Shown in pieces: positions 42,731 to 51,088 of a stretch of 64,000 bases of DNA. The translations under genes were made by a program, and so were the position numbers. The notes below the pieces were generated by a model, which was not told the origin of the DNA, did no database searches, and saw only the letters and a list, made by a program, of their open reading frames with translations. This stretch comes from Mycobacterium sp. 852013-50091_SCH5140682 (GTDB taxonomy: Bacteria > Actinomycetota > Actinomycetes > Mycobacteriales > Mycobacteriaceae), in NCBI RefSeq assembly GCF_001665685.1, contig NZ_LZTB01000128.1:1-64000 (forward strand), read 5' to 3'. Position 1 is the first letter of the stretch, and the number at the start of each line of letters is the position of its first letter.

Positions 42731-43753
42731 CCTCACCACCTCGGCCGGGCGCTTGTCATTACGTAGGCCGACGAAGCGAGGATGACGCAGCTTTCCCTCT
42801 CGCGTCCATTCCGAAAAGGCGACGTCGGCCAACAACTCTGGACGTGTCCAATGGGTATCGGCGCGGAGAGCCCGGTACCCGCTGAACGGCGACGTGTCCT
42901 GTTCGATGGCGGACAGACGCCGGTGCAGACTTCGCAGGGTGGCATCATCGAAGCCGGTGCCGACCTTACCCGCGTATATGAACTCGTCGCCCGCGTAGTA
43001 GCCGATCAGGAGCGCGCCCAATCCGACTCTGGTGCCTTTGGGAGCGGTGTAACCGCCGATGACGAACTCCTGCCCCAACACACACTTGAACTTGAGCCAA
43101 TTGGACGAACGGTGACCCTGGTCGTATGTCGAATCGGCGAGCTTGGCGATCACGCCCTCGTCGCCGCGTTCACAGGCTTCCTGGTATGCCCGCTGGCCTT
43201 CGGTCCGGCGGTGGGGCAGGTAACGAACTGGATCCTTCCAGCTGATTGCGTTGTGCAGAAGACGTTTACGCCAGATCAGAGGCAAAGCGGTTGTCGCATA
43301 TCCGTCGAGATGCAGAAGATCGAATACATAGTAAAAGATGGGCGTTCGTGACGCTTGTGTCTCGTCGACGTCGGTAACGCCCAATCGGGACTGAAGCCGC
43401 TGAAAGCTGGTGCGCTTTCCCTGGAAGGCGACGACCTCACCATCGAGGATGAAACGTGAGCTCCGCTGGGTGTTGAGTGCATGGACAAGTTCGGGGTAGG
43501 TGCCGTTCAGCGACTGACGATTTCGGGACAGCAGGCGAATGCGGTCCCCGTCACGGAAGGCGAGACACCGCTCGCCGTCGAGTTTGAGTTCGAATATCCA
43601 TAGGGGGTCGGAGAACCGCTGGTCGGTCAAGGTTGCCAGCATCGGCGCCCGCCACGTGGGCACGGGCTCGCTCTGCAGCAACTTGCGCACCTCGCTCGGC
43701 AGCCGGTCGAGGCGACAGTCGATCCCATGGCCGCCGTCGTCAGCGGAGACCAT
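42719..43753 (-). CDS. ATP-dependent DNA ligase (LigC-like)
   Basis: 344 residues from the ATG at 43753, two bases after the preceding stop (a TTG at 43759 is the alternative). Nucleotidyltransferase motifs are in order: motif I ELKLDGERC with the adenylated Lys about residue 57, motif III-like YYVFDLLHLDG, motif IV GDEGVIAK and motif V SSNWLKFKC. An OB-fold domain follows, ending with REGKLRHPRFVGLRNDK. This is the stand-alone ligase core of the LigC/LigD type without polymerase or nuclease modules. It is the last gene of an SPW, Nramp-like, small-protein, ligase series under a perfect DosR-like site, suggesting repair capacity in dormancy. Confidence 0.92.
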   Translation of the reverse strand: MVSADDGGHGIDCRLDRLPSEVRKLLQSEPVPTWRAPMLATLTDQRFSDPLWIFELKLDGERCLAFRDGDRIRLLSRNRQSLNGTYPELVHALNTQRSSRFILDGEVVAFQGKRTSFQRLQSRLGVTDVDETQASRTPIFYYVFDLLHLDGYATTALPLIWRKRLLHNAISWKDPVRYLPHRRTEGQRAYQEACERGDEGVIAKLADSTYDQGHRSSNWLKFKCVLGQEFVIGGYTAPKGTRVGLGALLIGYYAGDEFIYAGKVGTGFDDATLRSLHRRLSAIEQDTSPFSGYRALRADTHWTRPELLADVAFSEWTREGKLRHPRFVGLRNDKRPAEVVRESP

Positions 43754-43755
43754 GG

Positions 43756-44064
43756 TCAACCAATCTCTGTACTGAGCTCATCGTATTGCTGTTCCAATTC
43801 GCTACTCACCGCGACGAACAGGTCGTGCGCGTCGACAGCGAGGTCGCGAAGTCTGACGGTCAGCGTTTTCTGGTGGCTGTCGACGATGATGCGGCCGGCC
43901 GGCGCGAGCCGGTATTCATTACCCCACTCCGATGGGTGGGGCCGCAGATCCGTCAGTTCGCACCCGTCGTCGTCCCTGAGTCGGTCCGCCAGCGCGGAGA
44001 CGGTCTGTTGTTCGAGGTCTTCCAGATCTACCGTCGCCGGCGCGGTTATCGTCAGCATCGTCAT
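43756..44064 (-). CDS. Small acidic hypothetical protein
   Basis: 102 residues, alpha/beta in character, with ADRLRDDDGCELTDLRPHP and a regular strand-rich middle (GRIIVDSHQKTLTVRL). There is no signal peptide or membrane helix. AAGG lies 8 nt before the ATG. The stop is two bases before the ligase ATG, so the two are translationally coupled. I do not recognise the family; a role linked to the ligase or to the transporter upstream cannot be decided. Confidence 0.7.
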   Translation of the reverse strand: MTMLTITAPATVDLEDLEQQTVSALADRLRDDDGCELTDLRPHPSEWGNEYRLAPAGRIIVDSHQKTLTVRLRDLAVDAHDLFVAVSSELEQQYDELSTEIG

Positions 44065-44120
44065 GGGATTCGCCTTTCTGGAGCGCTATGCATTCGATCA
44101 GCATCGCGGGTCAGTTCTCA

Positions 44121-45491
44121 TCATCCGCCGGTCAGGATCGACCCGAGCAGCGCCAGCGCACACGCACCCATGATCCCCACGATCGCCCATCCCATGACAT
44201 TGGTGAACCGACCGTTCACGTGCTTGCCCATGATCGAGCTGTCGTTGCCGACCAACATGATCATCGCCATCAACGGCGGAGCGAGGATACCGTTGACGGC
44301 AGCAGCGTAGTACAGCAACCGAAATGGTTGAATCCCAACGAAATTCAATCCTACGCCGAGGACGGTCGCCACGGCGATCACGACGTAGAACGCCCGGGCC
44401 TGGCGGAATGTGTAGCCGAGGCCCGCTTTCCAGCCCATGGCCTCGGACAACGCGTAGGACGCCGAACCGGTCAGGGTGGGCACGGCGAGAAAGCCGACCC
44501 CGATGATCCCGACCGCAAAGAGGATAAAGGCGAAGTCACCGGCGAGGGGCCGCAGTGCTGCAGCCGCTTGGTCCGGTGTATCGACAGTGAACACACCTGC
44601 CTGATGCAGGGTGGACGCGCACGTCAGGATGATGAAGAACTGCACGACGTTGGAGAAACCCATACCGACCGCGGTGTCGGTCCGCATGGTGCGGATGTCG
44701 CCGCTGCGGAGTGTGGGAACACCCTTACCGTAGAACGTCATTCGACCACGGGCGAAGTCTTCTTCAGCTTCCTGGTCGGCTTGCCAGAAGAAGCAGTAGG
44801 GCGTGATCGTCGTCCCCAGCACGGCGACGATGTTGAGCACGTAATCCCGCGACCATTCGACATGAGGAATCAGTGCGCTCACAATGACTGTCGGCCATGG
44901 ATGATGGATGACAAAGGCTGCCACAACATAGGCCAGCAGGCTCAGGCACGCGTACTTCAAGAATCGGGCATATGCGGGATAGGGCACGAAGATCTGTAGC
45001 GCGAGCGAGATCCCTACGATGATCGCCAGCCACCCCACGAACGGGATGTGAAAGAGCATTTGTCCGGTGGCGGCCATCGCGCCGAGATCGGCCCCCACAT
45101 TGACGATGTTTGCGCTCATGAGCAGCGCTACCGCGACGAAAAGCACCTTCCGCGAATAGTGTTCGCGCAGGATTGCCGCCAGCCCACGGCCCGTCACCAT
45201 GCCGATCCGGCCGCAAATCTCCTGGATTGCTGCCATGAACGGGTACGTCCAGGCGGCCACCCACAGTTGGGAGTAACCGAATTGTGCCCCGGTCTGGCTA
45301 TAGGTTTGGATGCCCGATGGGTCGTCGTCGGAGGATCCGGTGACAAACCCTGGACCCAGGACTCGCCATGCTGAGCCCATCCGGGACCGCAAAGACTCGT
45401 GCAACGAGGGGATCTCGCGCGGATCCGATGATTCGTCCGCATGGCTCGGTTCTGGCGCGGTGTTCTCTCCCCGCGGCCCGTAGAGGTTCAC
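44121..45491 (-). CDS. Nramp-related divalent metal transporter with DPSG motif
   Basis: 456 residues from a GTG that overlaps the SPW stop (GTGA). After a polar N-terminus (about 40 residues) come roughly 11 membrane helices of the LeuT/Nramp fold. The first helix carries D57-P-S-G60 where true Nramp transporters have DPGN. The sixth carries TTITPY (227-232) where they have a metal-binding Ala-x-x-Met. Loss of the soft Met ligand points away from Mn/Fe and towards a harder ion such as Mg, or another substrate, as in Nramp-related magnesium transporters. The frame is open upstream to 45983 only as a shadow of the SPW gene. Probably co-transcribed with SPW, the 102-residue protein and the ligase. 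Confidence 0.85.
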   Translation of the reverse strand: MNLYGPRGENTAPEPSHADESSDPREIPSLHESLRSRMGSAWRVLGPGFVTGSSDDDPSGIQTYSQTGAQFGYSQLWVAAWTYPFMAAIQEICGRIGMVTGRGLAAILREHYSRKVLFVAVALLMSANIVNVGADLGAMAATGQMLFHIPFVGWLAIIVGISLALQIFVPYPAYARFLKYACLSLLAYVVAAFVIHHPWPTVIVSALIPHVEWSRDYVLNIVAVLGTTITPYCFFWQADQEAEEDFARGRMTFYGKGVPTLRSGDIRTMRTDTAVGMGFSNVVQFFIILTCASTLHQAGVFTVDTPDQAAAALRPLAGDFAFILFAVGIIGVGFLAVPTLTGSASYALSEAMGWKAGLGYTFRQARAFYVVIAVATVLGVGLNFVGIQPFRLLYYAAAVNGILAPPLMAMIMLVGNDSSIMGKHVNGRFTNVMGWAIVGIMGACALALLGSILTGG

Positions 45492-45955
45492 GCGGCGCGC
45501 GGGAGATCGGGTGTGGTATCGAGGGATTGGTGTGAACTTGGATGGCTGCGGGTGGGAGTCCAGCCGACGTACGTCAGATACAGTCCGACGATCGCGATCA
45601 CGGACGAGCTTGCCTGCCACCACAGGGTGGCGCTGACAGCGGTTTGACCCACGGAGAGGTACGCCTGTGGGAAAGCCAAGAGCGCCAACCCTTTGAAGGT
45701 GGTGAGCCAGCCCAGCACCGAAACGATGATGGCGGCCGGACCGCGCCAGTAGGAATGCAGAGCGATGACGATCAGACCCATCGGCAGTACGAAGGCGCCG
45801 GTGACCCAGGGCCATACGGGGTCTGCGGCGAATGCTTCGACCATCGAACGCAGCCGTGGGCCGCGGCCGATCACGGTCACTGCAGCGACGAGAAGGTACG
45901 GGCCCAGCACGCGAGCGAACAGGCGCGTCCTTGGCTGCAGCGGTGTGGTGCTCAT
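45488..45955 (-). CDS. SPW-repeat membrane protein, first copy, C-terminus PDLPRAA
   Basis: 155 residues with four hydrophobic helices. It has the SPW-type motif DPVWPWVTGAFVLPMGL and a related second half (LLAFPQAYLS). It is not enzymatic by any visible motif. The last residues are TTPDLPRAA, shared with the copy at 46352-46816. GGAGG lies 5 nt before the ATG. It is the first gene of the series SPW, Nramp-like, small protein, ligase, and has a perfect DosR-type palindrome about 105 bp upstream. Confidence 0.85.
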   Translation of the reverse strand: MSTTPLQPRTRLFARVLGPYLLVAAVTVIGRGPRLRSMVEAFAADPVWPWVTGAFVLPMGLIVIALHSYWRGPAAIIVSVLGWLTTFKGLALLAFPQAYLSVGQTAVSATLWWQASSSVIAIVGLYLTYVGWTPTRSHPSSHQSLDTTPDLPRAA

Positions 45956-46057
45956 GGCGACCTCCGTTGGGCGAGTGCGCCATCGCGGTGATGACGCGAC
46001 ATCAGCGGGAGTCCACCTCCCGCAAGGCTATCTGACCCCGCAACGACACCCCACCGG

Positions 46058-46077
46058 TAGGGACCGAAGTCCCTGAT
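46058..46077 (-). promoter_or_regulatory. Perfect DosR-box palindrome upstream of the SPW/Nramp/ligase operon
   Basis: Core GGGACTTCGGTCCC on the minus strand, identical to the hspX and ppsA-pfkB cores. It lies about 105 bp before the SPW ATG at 45955. Confidence 0.85.
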
Positions 46078-46223
46078 CGGTTGGCAAGCGTCAGCGACTG
46101 TCGGCGTGTCACCGAGGGCCAACGGCTGACGGAGGCTCGGTGCCGCTACGCCTCTCGCCGGATTTGGAGATCGTTGTGTGATGGTTGCACGGCATACCGA
46201 AATCTGGTCGAAAGCCCCAGCGT

Positions 46224-46243
46224 CCAAAGACCTTGGTCTCTGG
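46224..46243 (+). promoter_or_regulatory. DosR-box-like site upstream of the second SPW gene
   Basis: Core AAGACCTTGGTCTCT is a good palindrome with two departures from consensus. It lies about 110 bp before the ATG at 46352. Confidence 0.6.
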
Positions 46244-46351
46244 GCAACGAGGGATACCGGTGCTGATATAGACCGTGGGGTCTTACGATCCCGCGGCATC
46301 TTGACGTCAGGCCGGCCGCAATACGGTTTGGCCCCGAACTGGAGGTAGATG

Positions 46352-46816
46352 ATGAGCACAGTGGCTCAATCGGCAGCGACCCGTGCATTCGCCCGAGTGC
46401 TCGGTCCGTTCTTCACCATCGCGTCGGCAACCGTGGTTGCGCGCTCGCCCAACATGCGCGTGCTCTTGACGGAGTTTGGCGCGAGCGCCGTATGGCCCTG
46501 GGTAACAGGCGCGTTCGTGTTGATCGCGGGTATCATCGTCGTCGCGCTGCATCCGTACTGGCGAGGGCTCACTGCAGTTATCGTGTCCCTGCTGGGATGG
46601 ATCATGGTGATACGGGGGATCCTGCTCATGGCATTTCCCGACTTCTTCATGTCCATCGCCAACCGGACTGTCGGTGCGGAAAACCTATGGCGCGTAGTGT
46701 TCGTCGTCTTCGTTGCGATGGGCGTCTATCTGACCTACGCAGGCTGGATCGCCCGCCCGAAGCCCACGATTTCACCGGCTGTCAGCTCAACGCCTGATCT
46801 TCCGCGAGCAGCCTGA
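46352..46816 (+). CDS. SPW-repeat membrane protein, second copy, C-terminus PDLPRAA
   Basis: 154 residues from the second of two adjacent ATGs (GGAGG 6 nt upstream). It has four membrane helices with SAVWPWVTGAFVLIAGI, and ends SSTPDLPRAA. It is clearly a paralogue of the divergent gene at 45488-45955, but diverged through most of the helices; the tail is the best-conserved part. Function unknown. Confidence 0.85.
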   Translation: MSTVAQSAATRAFARVLGPFFTIASATVVARSPNMRVLLTEFGASAVWPWVTGAFVLIAGIIVVALHPYWRGLTAVIVSLLGWIMVIRGILLMAFPDFFMSIANRTVGAENLWRVVFVVFVAMGVYLTYAGWIARPKPTISPAVSSTPDLPRAA

Positions 46817-46840
46817 CGCCCTGGGCCGAAGGGCGGTCGA

Positions 46841-48556
46841 TTACGGGAGCGGGGCCGACCACCGTAGCCGGGTGCCGCCGCCGGGCGCAGCCTCCACGAT
46901 GAACGATCCGCCAGCCTCCTCGGCACGGCGACGCAGATTGACCAACCCGCTGCCTGTGATGTTGTCACCGATTCCGCAACCGTTGTCCACCACTTCGATG
47001 CTCAACTCGTCGGCTACCCCGACGTAGACCGAGAGGGTACTGGCCTGAGCGTGCCGTACAGCATTGCTCACCGCTTCCCGGACAACGGCTTCGGCATGAT
47101 CGGCCAAGGCCGTATCAACAACGGACAATGGACCCGAATACTGGATGGTGGTTCGGATTCCCGAACCCGCGAACCCTCCGATGGCTTCATCCAGCCGCTG
47201 ACGCAGCCGGGTGATTCCCGAGCCGACACCGTGCAGGTCGAAGATGGCGGTCCGAATCTCCTGGATCACATCCTGGAGATCGTCGACGCACTCGGTGAGT
47301 CGTTGGCGTACGTCGAGAGCACGCGCGCGCGGGATCGTGCCCTGTAGCGCCATCCCGACCGCGAACAACCGTTGAATCACGTGGTCATGCAGATCCCGTG
47401 CGATCCGGTCCCGGTCGGTCAGAACGTCCAGTTCCCGCATTTGCCGCTGAGTCGTCGCGAGTTGCCAGGCGAGCGCAGCCTGATCGGCAAAGGCACCCAT
47501 CATGTCGAGTTGCTCTGCGCTGAACGGCTCGGCACCCACCTGACGCAATGCCACCAGCACCCCGGCGGTCGTCTCGGGCGCGTGCAACGGCAGCACCAGT
47601 GCCGGACCGGTCGCTGGCTCGTCTTCGGGCAAGATGCGAATGCTGTCGAAGCGCCCCGCTTGTCGTCGGACGAAGGCGTCGCCGATCACCGATCCAGCGA
47701 CCGGAATGACCGATGCGACGGATGCTGGACTAGCCCCCGAAGTGGCCGCCACAACAAGATCTTCCGCTTCATCGGGCGGCGCATCGGGATCGTCGGGGAC
47801 GGCAACCAGGGTCAGTTCGGCACCACTGAGATTTCTGGCTTCGTCAGCCACGAGCCGGAAGACTGTCGCTGGATCAATGCCGGACAAAAGCTCGGTCCCG
47901 ATGTCGCGTGTTGCTTCGATCCACGATTGCCGGGCCTTGGACTGCTCGTAGAGGCGCGCGTTGTCGATGGCGATGCCGGCAGCGGCGGCCAACGCTTGGA
48001 CGAGTACCTCGTCGTCCTCACTGAATGGTTGGCCACCGGCCTTCTCGGTCAGATAGAGGTTGCCGAACACCTCGTCGCGGATACGGACCGGTACCCCCAA
48101 GAAAGTCCGCATCGGCGGGTGGTTCGGTGGGAAGCCCACGGATGCAACGTGATCGGCGATGTTGTCCAACCGGATTGGTTTGGGTTCGTCGATGAGCACC
48201 CCGAGCACGCCACGTCCCTCCGGCAGGTGCCCGATCCGCTCGCGCATTGCTTCGTCGATGCCCTCGTAGATGAACTCGACCAGTTCATGATCCCGACCGC
48301 GCACACCCAGAGCACCGTAGCGAGCGTCGACCAATTCGATCGCGGTGTGCACGATGGTGCGCAGAGTCGCGTCGAGCTCTAGACCCGACGTGACCACCAG
48401 CATGGCGTCGAGCAGGCCGTCGAGGCGGTCACGGCCTTCGACGATCTGCTCGACGCGGTCCTGTACCTCCACGAGCAGTTCCCGCAACCGCAGCTGGGAC
48501 AGCGTGTTCCTGAGCGGATGCACGGCGCTATCGGCGCCCGACTCATCGGCCACCAC
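46841..48556 (-). CDS. devS: DevS/DosS-like GAF sensor histidine kinase
   Basis: 571 residues from a GTG at 48556; the frame is open to a TTG at 48592. Two GAF domains (about 50-190 and 215-365) are followed by a HisKA_3 dimerisation domain and an HATPase. GAF-A has PPNHPPMRTFLGVPVRIRDE, where the His (about 146) corresponds to the haem-binding H149 of DosS and H147 of DosT, so O2/NO/CO sensing is expected. The phospho-acceptor lies in RDLHDHVIQRLF (about H390). The HATPase keeps the N box (REAVSNAVRHA) and G box (DNGCGIGDNITGSGL). It should phosphorylate the DevR proteins at D54. It is not adjacent to either devR. Confidence 0.94.
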   Translation of the reverse strand: MVADESGADSAVHPLRNTLSQLRLRELLVEVQDRVEQIVEGRDRLDGLLDAMLVVTSGLELDATLRTIVHTAIELVDARYGALGVRGRDHELVEFIYEGIDEAMRERIGHLPEGRGVLGVLIDEPKPIRLDNIADHVASVGFPPNHPPMRTFLGVPVRIRDEVFGNLYLTEKAGGQPFSEDDEVLVQALAAAAGIAIDNARLYEQSKARQSWIEATRDIGTELLSGIDPATVFRLVADEARNLSGAELTLVAVPDDPDAPPDEAEDLVVAATSGASPASVASVIPVAGSVIGDAFVRRQAGRFDSIRILPEDEPATGPALVLPLHAPETTAGVLVALRQVGAEPFSAEQLDMMGAFADQAALAWQLATTQRQMRELDVLTDRDRIARDLHDHVIQRLFAVGMALQGTIPRARALDVRQRLTECVDDLQDVIQEIRTAIFDLHGVGSGITRLRQRLDEAIGGFAGSGIRTTIQYSGPLSVVDTALADHAEAVVREAVSNAVRHAQASTLSVYVGVADELSIEVVDNGCGIGDNITGSGLVNLRRRAEEAGGSFIVEAAPGGGTRLRWSAPLP

Positions 48557-48667
48557 ACGATGGTCCCACTCAGTGATCGTGAACGCGAGCAAAAACTAGT
48601 CTTGATCGTTTCCAGTTGAACGACACAGTCGGCCGGAGTCCGACTGTTCTTACCGGACCCGGTGGGT

Positions 48668-48955
48668 TTACTTTCCGTCCTGGCCGGGGCGCGCCAGGGC
48701 CCGGTCAGCGGTCTGGATCAGATTGCGGTGAAACTGGTACTGCGCGGCCGCCAGGGTGCTCGCCAGATCGATTGCCGCGTCGACGATCTTGGCTCGCAGC
48801 GGATGGACGGCTTCGGGGATTGCTTCATCCAGCGCGTGGTTGAACTTGCGCAGGGCATCCGTCGCTGCGTGCTGGCCGACGCGGGCCGATTCGCGAAGTT
48901 CTTCGAACAGTTCGGTCCGCTGCGGCGACGACGTGGATTCGGTTGTCTGGGACAT
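48668..48955 (-). CDS. Small helical hypothetical protein with DosR-like sites upstream
   Basis: 95 residues from the ATG at 48955 (AAGGAGAG 7 nt upstream; the frame is open to 49096 across the control region). It is mostly helical and charged, with ELFEELRESARVGQHAATDAL and PLRAKIVDAAIDLASTLAA. A repeated small-residue pattern suggests a helical bundle or coiled coil. No membrane segment and no recognised family. Two tandem DosR-like palindromes lie 70-110 bp upstream. It lies between the two kinase genes. Confidence 0.75.
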   Translation of the reverse strand: MSQTTESTSSPQRTELFEELRESARVGQHAATDALRKFNHALDEAIPEAVHPLRAKIVDAAIDLASTLAAAQYQFHRNLIQTADRALARPGQDGK

Positions 48956-49025
48956 GTCTGCTCTCTCCTTGTGGGTTTGTGAATGCGTGCGGTTTGACGG
49001 TATCGAGAGTGAATCTGCCCCGACA

Positions 49026-49045
49026 CCGGCGAAAGTCCCGACCTG
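49026..49045 (-). promoter_or_regulatory. DosR-box-like palindrome (tandem pair, proximal)
   Basis: Minus-strand core CGGGACTTTCGCC, about 75 bp upstream of the gene starting at 48955. Confidence 0.6.
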
Positions 49046-49047
49046 GC

Positions 49048-49067
49048 GCGGCCGATAGTCCCTGCGC
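49048..49067 (-). promoter_or_regulatory. DosR-box-like palindrome (tandem pair, distal)
   Basis: Minus-strand core AGGGACTATCGGCC. Its centre is 22 bp from that of the proximal site, i.e. two helical turns. Confidence 0.62.
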
Positions 49068-49201
49068 AGGAGGATTGGGGCGGTCGATTCGGTCAAGACT
49101 CATCGCCTAAGTGGTCAACCGCGACCTGAATGCCGAATCTCGGTGTGAGCCCATCGGTTTCCACTGCAGCGCTGTCGGGGGCAGGATCGACACCGATGTC
49201 G

Positions 49202-49221
49202 TGGCCTTTGGGGGGTCCGCC
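49202..49221 (+). promoter_or_regulatory. Weak DosR-box-like site upstream of the second kinase
   Basis: Core GGCCTTTGGGGGGTCC, about 80 bp before the kinase start; the spacing within the palindrome is imperfect. Confidence 0.35.
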
Positions 49222-49298
49222 GGCCCGGACGGTCGTTTCTTGATCAACAACAATCTTCGGTTGCGTCAATTGGTGGTTAGGAACCTCTGGTCAAACCA

Positions 49299-51035
49299 GT
49301 GAGTCGATGCGATCATGATCTTGTGACCGGCCCTCGCAGGTCGGGCGTCGAGACCGGCATGCGTCCCCTGCGTGACACACTTTCGCAGTTGCGCCTCCGC
49401 GAATTGCTCATGGAGGTACAGGACCGAGTCGAGCAAATCGTGCTGGGGCGTGATCGACTCGACGGACTCCTGGAGGCGATGCTGACGGTCACATCGGGCC
49501 TGGACCTCGATACGACCTTGCGCACCATCGTCCACACCGCCATCGAGCTCGTCGACGCGCGCTATGGAGCCCTGGGTGTTCGTGGTTACGACCACGAGCT
49601 GACCGAGTTCATCTATGAAGGAATCGGCGACGACCTACGCGAACGGATCGGATCTCTGCCCGAGGGGCGTGGAGTGTTGGGGGCATTGATCGATGATCCG
49701 AAACCGATTCGGCTGGCGAACATTTCCCAACATCCCGCCTCTGTCGGGTTTCCGGCCCATCACCCCCCGATGCGTACCTTTCTTGGTGTGCCGATTCGTA
49801 TCCGAGACGAGGTCTTCGGGAACCTCTATCTGACCGAGAAGGCTGGCCGGCAGCCCTTCAGCGACGATGACGAGGTACTCGTTCGGGCACTGGCCGCGGC
49901 AGCGGGTATCGCCATCGACAATGCGCGGCTGTATGCGCAATCCAAGCTCCGACAGGTATGGATCGCGGCAACCCGGGACATCGGCACCGAGATGCTCTCG
50001 GGGGCCGATCCCGACCGCGTGTTCCAATTGGTTGCCGACGAATCCCGCACACTCAGCAGTGCGACCGCAACGCTCGTCGCTGTCCCAGCAGATCCTGACG
50101 TACCGGCGATCGACACTACCGAACTCATTGTGGTGGCTACAGCAGGTAGACACCCGATCACTGCGGGAAAGACGGTGCCGACCGCGGGGACCGCGATAGG
50201 TGAGGCCTTCAGCACGGGCTTGGCCGCAAACGTGGACTGCTTCGACAGCGGGTTCGACGTGGCCTCGGGGCCCGCATTGATCCTGCCGTTACACACCACG
50301 GACGTGATCGTCGGCGTACTGGTTGTTCTGCGATCCGAGGGCGAGCGGTCCTTCAACGCCAACGAACTCGACATGATGACGGGTTTCGTCAGCCAGGCCG
50401 CGCTCGCCTGGCAGTTGGCCACAGCCCAACACCACATGCGTGAGCTGAACATCCTGACCGACCACGATCGCATTGCCCGAGACCTCCACGACCATGTCAT
50501 CCAACGCCTGTTCGCCATCGGACTGGCGCTGCAGGGAACTATCCCCAGGGCGCGCATGGCCGAAGTGCAGCGACGCATTATCGACAGCGTCGACGAGCTG
50601 CACGATGTCATCCAGGAGATCCGCACGGCCATATTCGATCTCCACGGGCCATCCTTGGCGGGTGTGACGCGCCTGCGCCAACGTCTCGACGCTGCGGTCG
50701 CACAGTTTGCTGACTCAGGATTGCAGACCGAGGTGCGGACACAGGGGCCGTTATCGGCAGTCAGCGCCGAGCTCGCCGATCATGCCGAGGCAGTCGTCCG
50801 AGCAGCGGTGCGCGATGCTGCCCGGCACGCAACAACCCTCGCCATTGCGGTCACGGTTGATGACGACTTGACCATTGAGGTCACCGACAACGGACACGAC
50901 GTTCCTGACGACGTGACCACCAGCGTCGTGGAGGATTTGAACCAGCGCGCCAAGGACATGGGGGGTGAGTGCAGCGTCGTCGATACCACGGGTCAAGGCG
51001 CGACCTTGCGATGGTCGGCGCCGCTGCAACCGTAG
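49299..51035 (+). CDS. DevS-like GAF sensor with degenerate ATP-binding domain (pseudokinase candidate)
   Basis: 578 residues from a GTG at 49299 (a GTG at 49323 or ATG at 49359 are alternatives). The layout is that of DosS: GAF-A with FPAHHPPMRTFLGVPIRIRDE (H155 at the haem-ligand position), GAF-B, and HisKA_3 with RDLHDHVIQRLF (H397). The C-terminal HATPase is recognisable but has lost its key residues. The N box reads RAAVRDAARHA, so the Glu and Asn that hold Mg-ATP are A502 and D506. The G1 box reads DNGHDVPD with D534 in place of Gly. The G2 box GSGL is replaced by TTSVVEDL. It probably senses a ligand but cannot bind ATP normally, so it may act in a heterodimer or as a phosphate acceptor only. 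Confidence 0.88.
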   Translation: MSRCDHDLVTGPRRSGVETGMRPLRDTLSQLRLRELLMEVQDRVEQIVLGRDRLDGLLEAMLTVTSGLDLDTTLRTIVHTAIELVDARYGALGVRGYDHELTEFIYEGIGDDLRERIGSLPEGRGVLGALIDDPKPIRLANISQHPASVGFPAHHPPMRTFLGVPIRIRDEVFGNLYLTEKAGRQPFSDDDEVLVRALAAAAGIAIDNARLYAQSKLRQVWIAATRDIGTEMLSGADPDRVFQLVADESRTLSSATATLVAVPADPDVPAIDTTELIVVATAGRHPITAGKTVPTAGTAIGEAFSTGLAANVDCFDSGFDVASGPALILPLHTTDVIVGVLVVLRSEGERSFNANELDMMTGFVSQAALAWQLATAQHHMRELNILTDHDRIARDLHDHVIQRLFAIGLALQGTIPRARMAEVQRRIIDSVDELHDVIQEIRTAIFDLHGPSLAGVTRLRQRLDAAVAQFADSGLQTEVRTQGPLSAVSAELADHAEAVVRAAVRDAARHATTLAIAVTVDDDLTIEVTDNGHDVPDDVTTSVVEDLNQRAKDMGGECSVVDTTGQGATLRWSAPLQP

Positions 51036-51088
51036 CGAAGTTGTCAGCGCCGAGATGACTGGCCGCGGGCAACGTCGACCACAGGCGC

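Larger units (their letters stand above)
45956..46351. other. Divergent intergenic region between two SPW genes
   Basis: About 396 bp without a convincing gene. It holds two DosR-like palindromes, one near each flank. The short open frames inside are Arg/Pro-rich shadows with no ribosome site. Confidence 0.6.
48956..49298. other. Divergent control region between the small helical protein and the second kinase
   Basis: 343 bp with three DosR-like sites and no convincing gene. The plus-strand frame at 49111-49302 has no ribosome site and no family resemblance. Confidence 0.55.

Noticed and set aside
45492..45983. N-terminal extension of the Nramp-like frame
   Set aside because: It is Arg/His-rich, lies over the SPW gene in another frame, and the GTGA overlap at 45488-45491 gives a natural start.
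46275..46292. Possible third palindrome before the second SPW gene (GGGGTCTTACGATCCC)
   Set aside because: The spacing and inner bases do not fit the DosR consensus; kept out of the feature list.
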